64,000 nucleotides of DNA from Chloracidobacterium sp. (GTDB lineage Bacteria; Acidobacteriota; Blastocatellia; Pyrinomonadales; Pyrinomonadaceae): NCBI GenBank assembly GCA_016716305.1, contig JADJWP010000002.1, forward strand, positions 1,300,501-1,364,500. Reading direction: 5' to 3'. The notes below the pieces were generated by a model, which saw only the letters and a program-made list of their open reading frames with translations, did no database searches and was not told where the DNA came from. Of this stretch, positions 35,266 to 44,372 are shown one piece after another; the first letter of the stretch is position 1, and the number at the start of each line of letters is the position of its first letter. The translations under genes and the position numbers were made by a program.

Positions 35266-35379
35266 CTTAGTCTTTCAAAATAAAAGGGCCGAAATTCGGT
35301 AAGCAATGAGCTTACGATACAACCATCTCGGTGATCAGGGCACGTAAGAAAAATCCTTGGAGGAACAGAATTCGGAAAT

Positions 35380-36543
35380 CTAAAAACATTCGAGATATTT
35401 CACACCCGCGCCGGTGTTGAAGAGGACCACTTTTTCACCGCCGGCCACAAAGCCTCTTTCTATCAAGTGTCTCAGTGCGGGCAAACACGCGGCGCCTTCG
35501 GGGGCAGTGAAAATGCCCGTCAGTGCTCCGATCTCTTTGACGGCGGCGACCAATTCATCATCTGTGACCGAGACCGCGGTCCCGCCGGAGGCACGTATCG
35601 CATCAAGGATCAGAAAATCGCCGATGGCTTTTGGCACACGGAGTCCGGACGCGACCGTCGCGGCGTTTTCGAATTCGTCGGCAAAGCGTTCACCTGCATG
35701 GAAGGCGCGGACGATCGGGGCACACGTTTCGGATTGGACACTGACCATCCGTGGCCGCTTCGGACCGATCCATCCCATTTCCTCCATCTCATCGAAGGCC
35801 TTCCACATCCCGATCAGGCCTGTACCGCCGCCTGTCGGATAAAGAATGACGTCAGGCAGTTCCCAATTGAATTGTTCCGCAAGCTCATAGCCCATCGTCT
35901 TTTTGCCTTCGACTCGGTAGGGCTCTTTTAACGTCGAAACATCGAACCAGCCCTCTGCCTCTTTTCGCTCAGCGACGATCCTGCCGCAGTCGGTGATAAG
36001 GCCGTCGACCAACGTCACGTTCGCACCGGTCTGCTCGCATTCGACGACGTTTGCACGCGGGGTATCAGCCGGCATAAAGATGAACGCCTCCATTCCGGCC
36101 CGCGCCGCGTAAGCGGCCATCGCCCCTGCGGCATTGCCGGCCGATGGCACGGCGACCTTCCTGACGCCAAGTTCCTTTGCCATCGAGATCGCAGCCGTCA
36201 TCCCGCGTGCTTTGAATGATTGGGTCGGGTTCTGGCCTTCATCCTTTATATAGAGATCGACCGGAACCGTCAGAGATTCTGCAACACGCACGGCCGAGAG
36301 CAGCGGCGTCCAGCCTTCGCCGAAAGAGACTATGTTGTCCCAATCGCTTACAGGTAAGACCTCACGGTAGCGCCAAAGCGATGATTCGCGCTCGGCGAGA
36401 TGCTCCTTTTTCAATGTCTGAGAGGCCGCGGCGAGGTTGTATCTTACAAGCAGCGGTTTCCCGCATTCCCGGCAGAGGTTTTGAAGAGAGCGGGCCTCGT
36501 GGCGAAGCCCGCATAAAGCGCATTCCAGATGTGTGACGTTCAT
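35380..36543 (-). CDS. thrC: Threonine synthase
   Basis: 387 aa from the ATG at 36543 (MNVTHLECALCGLR). An N-terminal zinc ribbon (ECALCG ... LCRECGKPL) precedes a fold-type II PLP domain with the cofactor lysine in NPTQSFKARG and the phosphate-binding TGGGTGLIGM. These features fit the class of threonine synthases with an N-terminal zinc site, which convert O-phosphohomoserine to threonine; a related threonine dehydratase activity cannot be excluded. No other threonine pathway genes are adjacent. Intact, downstream (3' side) of the decayed SDR. Confidence 0.9.
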   Translation of the reverse strand: MNVTHLECALCGLRHEARSLQNLCRECGKPLLVRYNLAAASQTLKKEHLAERESSLWRYREVLPVSDWDNIVSFGEGWTPLLSAVRVAESLTVPVDLYIKDEGQNPTQSFKARGMTAAISMAKELGVRKVAVPSAGNAAGAMAAYAARAGMEAFIFMPADTPRANVVECEQTGANVTLVDGLITDCGRIVAERKEAEGWFDVSTLKEPYRVEGKKTMGYELAEQFNWELPDVILYPTGGGTGLIGMWKAFDEMEEMGWIGPKRPRMVSVQSETCAPIVRAFHAGERFADEFENAATVASGLRVPKAIGDFLILDAIRASGGTAVSVTDDELVAAVKEIGALTGIFTAPEGAACLPALRHLIERGFVAGGEKVVLFNTGAGVKYLECF

Positions 36544-36612
36544 ATCCAAAACGCTACCCCGGGTCAGAAGATCAGTCAACAGATCTCGGCCCGATCGCGC
36601 GTTTTTGAATGC

Positions 36613-37296
36613 CTATTTTTTCCAGACGAATTCCCTGAATAAATTCAGGACGACATTGAATCCGAGATTTGCTGTGCCGCCGCGGACCCCGCGTTTCCAG
36701 TTGTATTCGCCGGGATACCAAGTTTCGGCGATCATGTTCGAGGCATACACGCCGGCCAATCTCGGAACCCCGAGAACACGTTTGCCGTTCGGTTTCCGCG
36801 CGGTAAAGGTTGAAACGACTGCGTTTTTCAGCCTGGAGCCAACGTCACGTTTCTCGCTTCGATAATAGTGTCCGTCGAGCTTCATTGCTTCGTCCAATCC
36901 GTAAATAACGCTATTTTTGATCGTATTACGGCCAAGGCTCGAAGCGAACCTTCGGCCAAAGCCTTTCCACTGGCCGCCCCACTCTTCGGGGCTGTTCGTC
37001 GCTGTCGCAAATCCTGCTCCAACAGCGACGCCTGTGAATGCAAATGGCCCGAACGTACTGTTCATGTACCGCTTGAACCTCTTTTCTGCGTTTGGTCGAG
37101 TATAAATGGAATAGGTCTGCGTCGGTGCTGCCGCGGAATCGGTTTCCTGTTTATCGACCGAGACTTTTTCAGACCCTGCCTGATCTAACAAAGGTACAGC
37201 GTTTTTGAGAGAAGAAGGTACAGCAGGTGTATCCTGCGATACTGCTGAGCTAACTGAAAGCGCGAGGACGATAAAGAGTCCGATTAAATTTTTCAT
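36613..37296 (-). CDS. Conserved exported protein of unknown function
   Basis: 227 aa from the ATG at 37296 (MKNLIGLFIVLALSVSSAVSQ), a signal peptide; ATG 37305 is an alternative. After a disordered stretch (20-70) there is a small helical and aromatic domain with RFKRYMNSTFGPFAFTGVAV, DEAMKLDGHYYRSEKRDVG, and ETWYPGEYNWKRGVRGG. Sequences of this style are common in Acidobacteria, but I cannot assign a function. It is adjacent to the tesA-like gene on the same strand (26-bp gap). Confidence 0.75.
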   Translation of the reverse strand: MKNLIGLFIVLALSVSSAVSQDTPAVPSSLKNAVPLLDQAGSEKVSVDKQETDSAAAPTQTYSIYTRPNAEKRFKRYMNSTFGPFAFTGVAVGAGFATATNSPEEWGGQWKGFGRRFASSLGRNTIKNSVIYGLDEAMKLDGHYYRSEKRDVGSRLKNAVVSTFTARKPNGKRVLGVPRLAGVYASNMIAETWYPGEYNWKRGVRGGTANLGFNVVLNLFREFVWKK

Positions 37297-37322
37297 GTTT
37301 CCCATTGCTCGTAAATTAGTTT

Positions 37323-38024
37323 TCAATTGCTTCGAACCAGAAGTGGCTTTAGTTCACGGTAAATATTTTCAGTCATCAATCGCGTTCCTTCTGCGTTCGG
37401 ATGGATACCGTCAGCCTGATTGAGTTCTTTCTTGAGCGCTATTCCTTCCAACAGAAATGGAAGAAAGGCGACCTTATACTTATCGGCAAGATCGGGAAAT
37501 GCATTTCGAAAATCTCTTTCGTAATCCGATCCCATAGCGGGCGGAGCGACCATTCCGCAAAGCAAGACCTTTACATTCTTAGCCTGGGCCTTTTCAATGA
37601 TCGTTGCGAGATTCTTCTTCATCCGATCGACCGGCATTCCGCGAAGCAGGTCGTTTGCGCCAAGTTCGAGGATCAATATCTCGACCCGTTCCTGCTCCAA
37701 TACCCAGTCGGCTCGCTCTAGGCCGCCGAGGCTTGTATCGCCCGAAACGCCCGCATTGATGACCTCGTAATCGAATCCCTCGGAACGTAACTTCTCCTGT
37801 AAGAGGTACGGATAAGATTCTGGCTCAGCCAGGCCGAATCCGGCCGTAAGGCTGTCGCCGAATGCCACTATCTTTGGCTTCGAGGCGGTGATCTCAGGCA
37901 GGACGAGCGGACGGTCAAGATCCTGAACGGCAGCGGGATCGCCCGCCCCTGACCCGCACGCCGAGAAAAGGGCCGCGAGAAAGCTGAAACTTATTATTGC
38001 CGTAAATCGAATAATAGGACGCAT
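37323..38024 (-). CDS. tesA: SGNH-hydrolase lipoprotein, TesA-type esterase
   Basis: 233 aa; signal peptide with lipobox LFSAC (Cys23). SGNH blocks: I GDSLTAGFG (Ser), II GVSGDTS, III LGANDLLRG (Asn) and V DGIHPN (Asp/His), the set of TesA/arylesterase enzymes (acyl-CoA thioesterase I, lysophospholipase activity in relatives). Divergently placed to ybbA-ybbP with 183 bp between, the same arrangement as in Escherichia coli and many Proteobacteria. Here it is lipid-anchored rather than periplasmic-soluble. Confidence 0.92.
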   Translation of the reverse strand: MRPIIRFTAIISFSFLAALFSACGSGAGDPAAVQDLDRPLVLPEITASKPKIVAFGDSLTAGFGLAEPESYPYLLQEKLRSEGFDYEVINAGVSGDTSLGGLERADWVLEQERVEILILELGANDLLRGMPVDRMKKNLATIIEKAQAKNVKVLLCGMVAPPAMGSDYERDFRNAFPDLADKYKVAFLPFLLEGIALKKELNQADGIHPNAEGTRLMTENIYRELKPLLVRSN

Positions 38025-38207
38025 GGCTGAAAGTGTTTTTACGAACGAATGTGCGATTTGGATGCAATTTTAATGACCTATCATGCAAATATCTGCTGCC
38101 GAGGCCCACGCGACAGCGCGACCGCGCTTGTCCGCGATTGCGGGCGTTTGCATTTTCGACCCGGACGAATCACGATTCAAGAGTAACATTTTGCTGAGCA
38201 GCACATT

Positions 38208-38882
38208 ATGATCCATCTAAGAAATGTGACCAAAACGGTCAGGTCAGGAACCGAGGACCTGACGATACTTTCGGACGTTTCGCTCGAAATACCCGATGGC
38301 CAGTTCGTCGCCCTAACGGGTGCGTCGGGCAGCGGAAAATCGACGCTTCTCGGCCTGCTTGCTGGTCTAGACTCACCAAGTTCGGGAACTATTGCGATCG
38401 ACGACGACGAGATCACGACAATGAGCGAAGATGGGCTCGCCGCGATCAGAAGCGAAAAGATCGGGTTCGTTTTTCAGTCGTTCCACCTCATACCAAGTCT
38501 CACCGCGTTTGAGAATGTTCTGATCCCGATGGAGATCCGCGGAGCAAAAGACGCCAAAGAAAGGGCGAGCCGATTGCTCGAAGACGTCGACCTGACAAAT
38601 CGCGGGCATCATTATCCGACCGAACTCTCAGGCGGCGAGCAGCAGCGTGTTGCGATCGCTCGTGCTTTTGCGAACCGGCCAAAGATCCTCCTGGCGGACG
38701 AACCGACCGGGAACCTCGACTCCAAGAACGGCCAGCACATTTTTGAATTGATGACCGACCTCCACCGCCAGAACGACGTCACGCTCGTCCTTGTCACTCA
38801 CGACCAGGCTCTGGCAGCCAACGCCCAAAGGCAGATCGTCCTCAAGGATGGACGCGTGGTCAGCGACACGATCAACGGATGA
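38208..38882 (+). CDS. ybbA: ABC transporter ATPase, YbbA/LolD-type
   Basis: 224 aa. Walker A GASGSGKST, Q-loop FQSFHLIPS, signature LSGGEQQRVAIARAF, Walker B ILLADEPTG and H-loop VTHD are all present. The size and sequence fit the MacB/LolD/YbbA group that energises FtsX-like permeases in extracting or moving lipids and lipoproteins. It overlaps the permease gene by four bases (ATGA), so the two are translated together and form one transporter. Divergent from tesA, a partnership conserved elsewhere. Confidence 0.95.
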   Translation: MIHLRNVTKTVRSGTEDLTILSDVSLEIPDGQFVALTGASGSGKSTLLGLLAGLDSPSSGTIAIDDDEITTMSEDGLAAIRSEKIGFVFQSFHLIPSLTAFENVLIPMEIRGAKDAKERASRLLEDVDLTNRGHHYPTELSGGEQQRVAIARAFANRPKILLADEPTGNLDSKNGQHIFELMTDLHRQNDVTLVLVTHDQALAANAQRQIVLKDGRVVSDTING

Positions 38883-41407
38883 ATTTCATAATAAATCTTA
38901 CCGCCCGCGAGATCCGTTCATCGTGGCGGCGGCTGTTGTTCTTTTTTCTCTGCATCGCACTCGGTGTCGGGTCGGTGGTCGCCCTTCGATCGTTGATCCA
39001 GAATGTCACCAAAGCGGTCGGTACGGATGCCCGTGCATTGATGACGGCAGATATCGAAGTGAGTTCGACAAATGACTTTTCGCCCGCCGACATCGAAAAG
39101 ATCGAGGACGTCATCACCGCGTCTGGCATCGTTGAAGCACGTAACGAGGCGATCACCACGTCGTCAATGGCGCGGCCGATCGACCCGACGAACGAGAATC
39201 TGCGCCTCGTGGAACTTAAAGGCATCGAACCCCCGTTTCCGCTGGTCGGCAGCTTCGAACTCGATAACGGCGAGCCGTTCGATCACCGCTTGCTCGAGGG
39301 CAACGGAGCTCTGGTCGCGAAGATATTGCTCGAAGATCTGAAGGTAAAGGTAGGCGACCGGATCAAGATCGGCGAAGGCGAATTCGAGATCCGCGGGAGC
39401 TTTGACGAGGAACCCGGCGGAACTGGCGGATTCCGGCTTGGTGCCCGTGTTTTCGTCGAGAAGCGGGCGTTCGACGACGCCGGCATTACAAGAAATGCGA
39501 GCCGTGTCCGTCACCGCATACTCTACCGAACGTCTGAGAATCCGACACCATTGGTGACGCGCCTTCGTGAATCCTTGAAAGGAACGACAGTTACGGTTCA
39601 ATCATATCGCGAGACTCAAGAAAGACTTGGTGAACAGTTTTCGCGGACAGAAAACTATCTGGCTCTGACGGGCCTTCTGATCTTGGTGTTGGGCGGCGTA
39701 GGCGTATGGAATGTTTCGCGTGCCTTTGTCGAGCAGAAGCGTAAGTCGGTCGCTGTGCTTAAATGCCTTGGTGCTGGCGGCAACCGGATAATCGCGGTCT
39801 ATCTTCTCCAGATACTCACTCTCGGGCTTATCGGCAGTCTTTTCGGCGTTGTATTGGCACAGGCCGGCCTTTGGTTCGTCAGATCGCAGTTCGCGGCGGA
39901 TCTGCCCGACCGAATGTCATACGCTGTCGGTAGTTCGACCGCGGCACAGGGCATTGTTTTGGGCGTTTTGATCTCGATGTTATTTTCGGCTCTGCCGCTT
40001 CTTCAGGTGAGGAATATCAAGCCAAAGCTCCTGCTCCGTGACGAGAACAACGAAAGCCTGAGGCGGCTTGATAAGACCAAATGGCTTTTCGGAGCTTTGA
40101 GCTTGCTCGGCCTTTTGGTTCTCGCCGCATGGCAAGCCGGTTCTCTGACCGTCGGAGCTTTTTTTCTTATCGGCCTCGGAGCCACGTCGGCCGTGCTGTA
40201 TGTATCGGCGGTAATACTCACCCGGATACTGCGATCGATGAGGCCGATGGGAAACTTCGCTCTAAAACAGGCGATCAATTCGCTTTATCGCCCCGGGAAT
40301 CAGACCCGGATCATTCTGCTTGCTGTCGGTCTTGGCGCATTTGTCGTACTTGCCGTGCAATCGCTCCAGACCAATCTTGTTCGTGAATTCGATTTCACGC
40401 GCAATCAGCGGTTACCCACGCTTTTTTTCATCGACGTTCAGAAGAGCCAGATCGACCAATTGGCAGCCTTGATCGAGAAACGGATCGGCGAAAAGCCGGA
40501 AACGACACCGACCGTTCGCGCCCGCATCGCGTTCGTAAACGGTAAGCCGCTGGATTTTCAACAGCGTGAGGTCCGGCAAATGCAGGGTCAGATCGGCCGT
40601 GAGTTTGCCGTAACATATCGTCAGGCGTTGGATCAAAATGAAACGGTCGTCGCCGGTCGATGGTGGCCGGCGGGTGAACCGTCTGAGATACCTGAGGTTT
40701 CCGTACAGGATGAGATGGCCGAGCGCTTGAAGGTGGTGCCGGGCGATTCCATAACGTTTGATATTTCGGGCCGCAAGGTAACGGTTCGGGTCGCCAACAT
40801 TCGCAAACTCGACCTAAGGAATACGCGCACAGCTTTTATTTTCGTCTTCCGGCCCGGTGTGCTTGAAAAAGCGCCGCAAAGCTATGCTGCGACCGTTCTG
40901 AGCCGCGTCGGGGCGACCGAACGTCAGAGGCTCCAACGCGAGGTCATCGGCGAATACCCTAACGTGCAGATCTTCGACGTCGCGGATATTGTCGCGACGG
41001 TTCAGCGGCTGGTCAACAATTTCGTTCTTGCGATCTCATTCGTCGGGAGCTTTGTCATCCTGAGCGGTATACTCATTCTCATCGGTTCGATCGCTTTGAC
41101 AAAATCTCAGAGGGTATATGAGAACGCGATACTCAAAACTCTCGGGGCAAAACGCGGGACGCTGTCGGCCATCCTCGTTGCGGAATACGGGATCCTCGGG
41201 CTGCTTGCCGGATTTATCGGAGCCGGTTTCGCCGCTGTATTATCCTTTGCGGTCAGCCGCTACATTCTGAATATAGATTGGGAATTCGATCCGGTCCTTT
41301 CACTGGCCGGAATAGCGGCAACCGCCGCGGTCGTGTTGGTCGTCGGCGTAATTTCGAGCTTTGACGTGCTGTTCCGCAAACCCCTTGGCACGCTGCGTTC
41401 ACAGTGA
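38879..41407 (+). CDS. ybbP: ABC transporter permease, YbbP-type (FtsX-like)
   Basis: 842 aa. One N-terminal helix (about 15-40), a large MacB-PCD-like periplasmic domain (about 45-255), FtsX core of three helices (about 258-370), two helices and a second periplasmic domain (about 400-705), and a second FtsX core (about 715-840). Ten helices in all, as in E. coli YbbP. It should pair with the upstream ATPase. The stop abuts, convergently, the next gene at 41408 with no gap. Confidence 0.93.
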   Translation: MNFIINLTAREIRSSWRRLLFFFLCIALGVGSVVALRSLIQNVTKAVGTDARALMTADIEVSSTNDFSPADIEKIEDVITASGIVEARNEAITTSSMARPIDPTNENLRLVELKGIEPPFPLVGSFELDNGEPFDHRLLEGNGALVAKILLEDLKVKVGDRIKIGEGEFEIRGSFDEEPGGTGGFRLGARVFVEKRAFDDAGITRNASRVRHRILYRTSENPTPLVTRLRESLKGTTVTVQSYRETQERLGEQFSRTENYLALTGLLILVLGGVGVWNVSRAFVEQKRKSVAVLKCLGAGGNRIIAVYLLQILTLGLIGSLFGVVLAQAGLWFVRSQFAADLPDRMSYAVGSSTAAQGIVLGVLISMLFSALPLLQVRNIKPKLLLRDENNESLRRLDKTKWLFGALSLLGLLVLAAWQAGSLTVGAFFLIGLGATSAVLYVSAVILTRILRSMRPMGNFALKQAINSLYRPGNQTRIILLAVGLGAFVVLAVQSLQTNLVREFDFTRNQRLPTLFFIDVQKSQIDQLAALIEKRIGEKPETTPTVRARIAFVNGKPLDFQQREVRQMQGQIGREFAVTYRQALDQNETVVAGRWWPAGEPSEIPEVSVQDEMAERLKVVPGDSITFDISGRKVTVRVANIRKLDLRNTRTAFIFVFRPGVLEKAPQSYAATVLSRVGATERQRLQREVIGEYPNVQIFDVADIVATVQRLVNNFVLAISFVGSFVILSGILILIGSIALTKSQRVYENAILKTLGAKRGTLSAILVAEYGILGLLAGFIGAGFAAVLSFAVSRYILNIDWEFDPVLSLAGIAATAAVVLVVGVISSFDVLFRKPLGTLRSQ

Positions 41408-42721
41408 TCAGCTCGGTATTTCGAATGGGTGGTTGATCAGGACGGCGCGCATGTTGACCTGCCTGAAGAGGGTTTCGGCGTAGGCGGCGAATCGATGCAG
41501 GATCGGAACAAGTTCTTTCTTTTCATCGACGGCATGTACCTCTTCGCAAAATCGCTCAAAGGCTTCCCGATCCTTATAAAAGAGAAAACCGAGATTTTCG
41601 CCGAGAAAGATGCCGAGTACGCCGCGAAGATGCTCGATGGATTTTGTCTCCGGAGAAGACTCAGCAGCCTGGACGGCCTTTAATACCGCTGCAAGGCCTG
41701 TCCGCAGGGTCAACGATTCGGTGAGTTTCCGCGAAAATTCAGGGAACAGCTCGGCCGTTTCGACACCGGGCCTGATGATCTTCGCAAAACCGGTGAGTAT
41801 TTGCTGAAAGCTATCGTTCAGAAGGGCATGAGCCGTCTCGACGCGTGCGTAAACCGAAGGCGCAGGCCGCAGCCCAACAATGCCGGTCAGTTCCTGGAAG
41901 TATGCCTTTTTGAGTTCGAGCGAGGCCATGTATGACGCGCCGTCGAGAAGTGCGAACAGCTCCGATTCCTCATTGGGAAATCTCGATAAGCTGATATCGA
42001 TGTGGTCAATGAGTCCGCGTGTTTGCTCAAATATACTGCAGAACAACAATATAGATGGTTTGAGCGGTTCATCTTCGTCGAGCATTCTGCCGACGATCTT
42101 GAGCGTCCTGAGGATGCGGCCGAGCCTTGAGGTCACACCCGCAATAGCCGAACGATCGGCGAATGCAAGTTCGGCATTACCGGAGACATTCCGGAGCTCG
42201 GGCGGCAAACTGACTGCTCCAAGCGAGTAGGACGCATTTTCGAGCTTTATTGAAATTGGCCCCGATCTAAGCCGATCTGCAAGCAGCGATCGCCAGGCTT
42301 TCCATTCGGCGTAACCTAGCCCGCTGCTCTTGATCAAAGCTGAGTTCAGGGAAAGGCATTCTTCGATCGCCGATGACTGTTCGTCCAGGTCCTTCGGGCC
42401 TGCTCGCATCAGTCGAACGGCCGACTCGCGATCCAGTTTTCGTGCAAGGCGAAGCAGATCGGCGATCCTCGCTAGAGCGGAATGCGTCAGTCTGAATTCT
42501 GAAAGCCGGTCCTTCGTTACTGATCGTATGCGGTCCGAATCCGAGATCGAACGATCGTAAACGTTCAAGAAACTCTCAAGCCCGGCGGACCAGGCACCGA
42601 GATCGAACAAAAGATCGGCCGGATCGCCGCCGCTGTAACGTGAACCGAGACCCTCGAGGAGTTCGTCCGTATAGACGGTGTCGGCAAAAGGCGCTTGTAT
42701 TTGTGAAGAGAAAGATGCCAA
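41408..42721 (-). CDS. Helical protein of unknown function, TTG start
   Basis: 437 aa from a TTG at 42721 (codes ASFSSQIQAPFADTVY). This start has an aaaggag 5 nt upstream; the longer frame to 43102 is antisense to rdgB and implausible. Sequence is mostly helical and Leu/Ala/Ser-rich with few aromatic or Cys residues, no transmembrane segment or signal peptide, and a C-terminal DEKKELVPILHRFAAYAETL. I do not recognise it. An AGGAG/CTCCT inverted pair sits about 40 bp upstream. Stop is back to back with ybbP. Confidence 0.65.
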   Translation of the reverse strand: MASFSSQIQAPFADTVYTDELLEGLGSRYSGGDPADLLFDLGAWSAGLESFLNVYDRSISDSDRIRSVTKDRLSEFRLTHSALARIADLLRLARKLDRESAVRLMRAGPKDLDEQSSAIEECLSLNSALIKSSGLGYAEWKAWRSLLADRLRSGPISIKLENASYSLGAVSLPPELRNVSGNAELAFADRSAIAGVTSRLGRILRTLKIVGRMLDEDEPLKPSILLFCSIFEQTRGLIDHIDISLSRFPNEESELFALLDGASYMASLELKKAYFQELTGIVGLRPAPSVYARVETAHALLNDSFQQILTGFAKIIRPGVETAELFPEFSRKLTESLTLRTGLAAVLKAVQAAESSPETKSIEHLRGVLGIFLGENLGFLFYKDREAFERFCEEVHAVDEKKELVPILHRFAAYAETLFRQVNMRAVLINHPFEIPS

Positions 42722-42899
42722 AGAAACTCCTTTCGGATCGGGCGGGTGAAGTCGGTATGCAGGAGAAAGCCTCCTATATAATTTATAACTCTTTCCGAGG
42801 TGTTGATGCAATAAAATAATGATCGCCGCATCGCCGATCGATGCCCTGAACCCGCCTGTACACACAGATTTGCACGAATTCGTGCGGTATCGTAAAAAG

Positions 42900-43514
42900 A
42901 TGGAGATGTCGAAAACGGAACTCTTGATCGCAACACGAAATTCGGGAAAGACGCGCGAATTCCGCGAACTTCTGCAAAAGGCCCCGGTCATATTGCGAAG
43001 TCTTGATGACTTTCCTGAAATAGGTGATGTCGAAGAATCGGGCACGACATTTGAGGAAAATGCCACATTAAAAGCCGCAGAATACGCAAAGCGATCGGGC
43101 ATTCTTACCGCTGCCGACGATTCTGGTCTGGAGGTCGCGGCTCTTGGTGGCCTGCCCGGCGTAAGGTCGGCCCGATTTGGCGGTGCATCAGCAAACTACG
43201 ATGCGAAAATGTCCTTGCTGCTTGATTCCATCAAAGCCGTCGGCGGCGGCGACCGTCGCGCTCGATTCGTAAGCGTGATAGCCCTTGCACGGCCGAGCGG
43301 TGAGGTGATCCATCTGTCACGAGGTGAATGTGAAGGCGTGATCGCGTTCGAACCGCGCGGCGGCAACGGATTTGGCTATGACCCGATCTTCATTCCGAAC
43401 GGCCTTACCCGCACGTTCGGGGAATTGCCCGACTCGGAAAAAAGCCAAATCAGTCATCGAGCGAAGGCCACTGCGACATTTATTCGATATTTACTCGATT
43501 TTATCGGGCTTTGA
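42900..43514 (+). CDS. rdgB: Non-canonical purine NTP pyrophosphatase (RdgB/HAM1)
   Basis: 204 aa from ATG 42900 (or 42906, MSKTELLIATRNSGKTREF); earlier ATGs give a non-family tail. Key motifs: LLIATRNSGKTREF, ESGTTFEENATLKA, ADDSGLEVAALGGLPGVRSA and GGNGFGYDPIFIPNG, C-terminal KSQISHRAKA. It removes ITP, dITP and XTP by hydrolysing them to the monophosphate. Directly followed by the tRNA-Pro promoter. Confidence 0.95.
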   Translation: MEMSKTELLIATRNSGKTREFRELLQKAPVILRSLDDFPEIGDVEESGTTFEENATLKAAEYAKRSGILTAADDSGLEVAALGGLPGVRSARFGGASANYDAKMSLLLDSIKAVGGGDRRARFVSVIALARPSGEVIHLSRGECEGVIAFEPRGGNGFGYDPIFIPNGLTRTFGELPDSEKSQISHRAKATATFIRYLLDFIGL

Positions 43515-43515
43515 C

Positions 43516-43544
43516 TTGACCAATCGATTTTTCGCCTGTAAAAT
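43516..43544 (+). promoter_or_regulatory. Strong sigma-70 promoter of tRNA-Pro
   Basis: TTGACC (43516-43521), exactly 17 bp, then TAAAAT (43539-43544), close to consensus. It starts at the rdgB stop and precedes the tRNA by about 33 bp. Confidence 0.75.
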
Positions 43545-43576
43545 TCGACACTTGGAACCGTTTCTTAGATGAAACA

Positions 43577-43653
43577 CGGGGCGTAGCACAGCCTGGTAGT
43601 GCGCACGGTTTGGGACCGTGAGGCCGCAAGTTCGAATCTTGCCGCCCCGACCA
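43577..43653 (+). tRNA. tRNA-Pro (anticodon TGG)
   Basis: Cloverleaf: acceptor CGGGGCG / CGCCCCG, D arm around GCAC...GTGC, anticodon stem CACGG/CCGTG with loop TTTGGGA (anticodon TGG), T arm GCAAG-TTCGAAT-CTTGC, discriminator A and an encoded CCA. 77 nt in all. The opposite strand contains the familiar false protein frame with KIRTCGLTVPNRAH. Confidence 0.97.
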
Positions 43654-43763
43654 TCAGGCTGGCTCAAACAACTCAATCTTGCCCGTCGTTGCTTTCCTAT
43701 TTCGCCGGCAAATTAGGTTTGAAAAATTTTATATACTCAATCACCTTGGAGGTTAATTAAACT

Positions 43764-44045
43764 ATGGCTCGAATGACACAAACGGAGATCATTAACAGCT
43801 TGGCTGATTCATCGGGGCTCAAGAAAACCGATGTCAAAGGAATATTTGATGCGCTTGCCGCTCTGGCGACCGCAGAAGTAAAGAAGAATGGCGAGTTCAC
43901 GCTGCCAGGCTTCGGCAAACTGGTCAAAGCCACCCGAAAGGCCCGCGAAGGCCGCAACCCGGCAACCGGTGCAGTTATCAAGATCCCGGCCAAAACGACC
44001 GTTAAATTCCGCTTGGGCAAATCTATGAAAGATGCCGTGAGCTAG
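43764..44045 (+). CDS. hup: HU-family histone-like DNA-binding protein
   Basis: 93 aa, standard length. ATG preceded by ttggaggttaattaaact. Typical HU features: helix-dimer region (MTQTEIINSLADSSGLKKTD), GFGKLVKATRKAREGRNPAT beta-arm (R-x-G-R-N-P), and KIPAKTTVKFRLGKSMKDAV. A nucleoid protein that bends DNA. Followed within 35 bp by a strong terminator. Confidence 0.97.
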   Translation: MARMTQTEIINSLADSSGLKKTDVKGIFDALAALATAEVKKNGEFTLPGFGKLVKATRKAREGRNPATGAVIKIPAKTTVKFRLGKSMKDAVS

Positions 44046-44076
44046 TCAGGAGTTTCGATCCGAAAGAAGATCTGCG

Positions 44077-44110
44077 AGAAAAAGGCGGGCCTGTCGGGCT
44101 CGCCTTTTTC
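44077..44110 (+). terminator. Terminator after HU
   Basis: A 10-bp stem GAAAAAGGCG / CGCCTTTTTC enclosing a GC-rich inner hairpin, with A and T tracts in the stem arms so it could work in both directions. Confidence 0.85.
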
Positions 44111-44136
44111 TTTGACGCGAAGTGTTTTTGCGAAAA

Positions 44137-44168
44137 TTGTCACAATCTTGAAAAAAAAGTGGTGACAA
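44137..44168. promoter_or_regulatory. Inverted repeat, possible operator
   Basis: TTGTCAC and GTGACAA, 18 bp apart, form a perfect 7-bp inverted repeat in the AT-rich gap after HU (44111-44372). It could be the binding site of a dimeric regulator for the 82-aa gene. The remainder of this gap shows no gene. Confidence 0.35.
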
Positions 44169-44372
44169 ACATAACTCGATTTGTTAACATTTCATTACAA
44201 AGTTGAGTACAGCGAAATCCCCGATCTTATTGCAGCAAACTGGTTGATAACTTCAACTTGATCTTATCGGGAAATTCTTTGAAAAAAGGGATTTTCTGGG
44301 GAGTATAGCGTTCTCGGCTCAAAGGTGTTTTTTGTGGAAGTAGTACAAAAATACGTAGAAGGAGAACAAAAC

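Noticed and set aside
36000..36600. Plus-strand frames antisense to thrC
   Set aside because: The minus-strand gene has clear zinc and PLP motifs; the antisense frames have no domain.
42722..43102. N-terminal extension of the 437-aa gene
   Set aside because: It is antisense to rdgB and the ribosome site before the TTG at 42721 gives a better start.
43491..43676. Open frame on the minus strand across tRNA-Pro
   Set aside because: This is the common false frame produced by tRNA genes, with KIRTCGLTVPNRAH.
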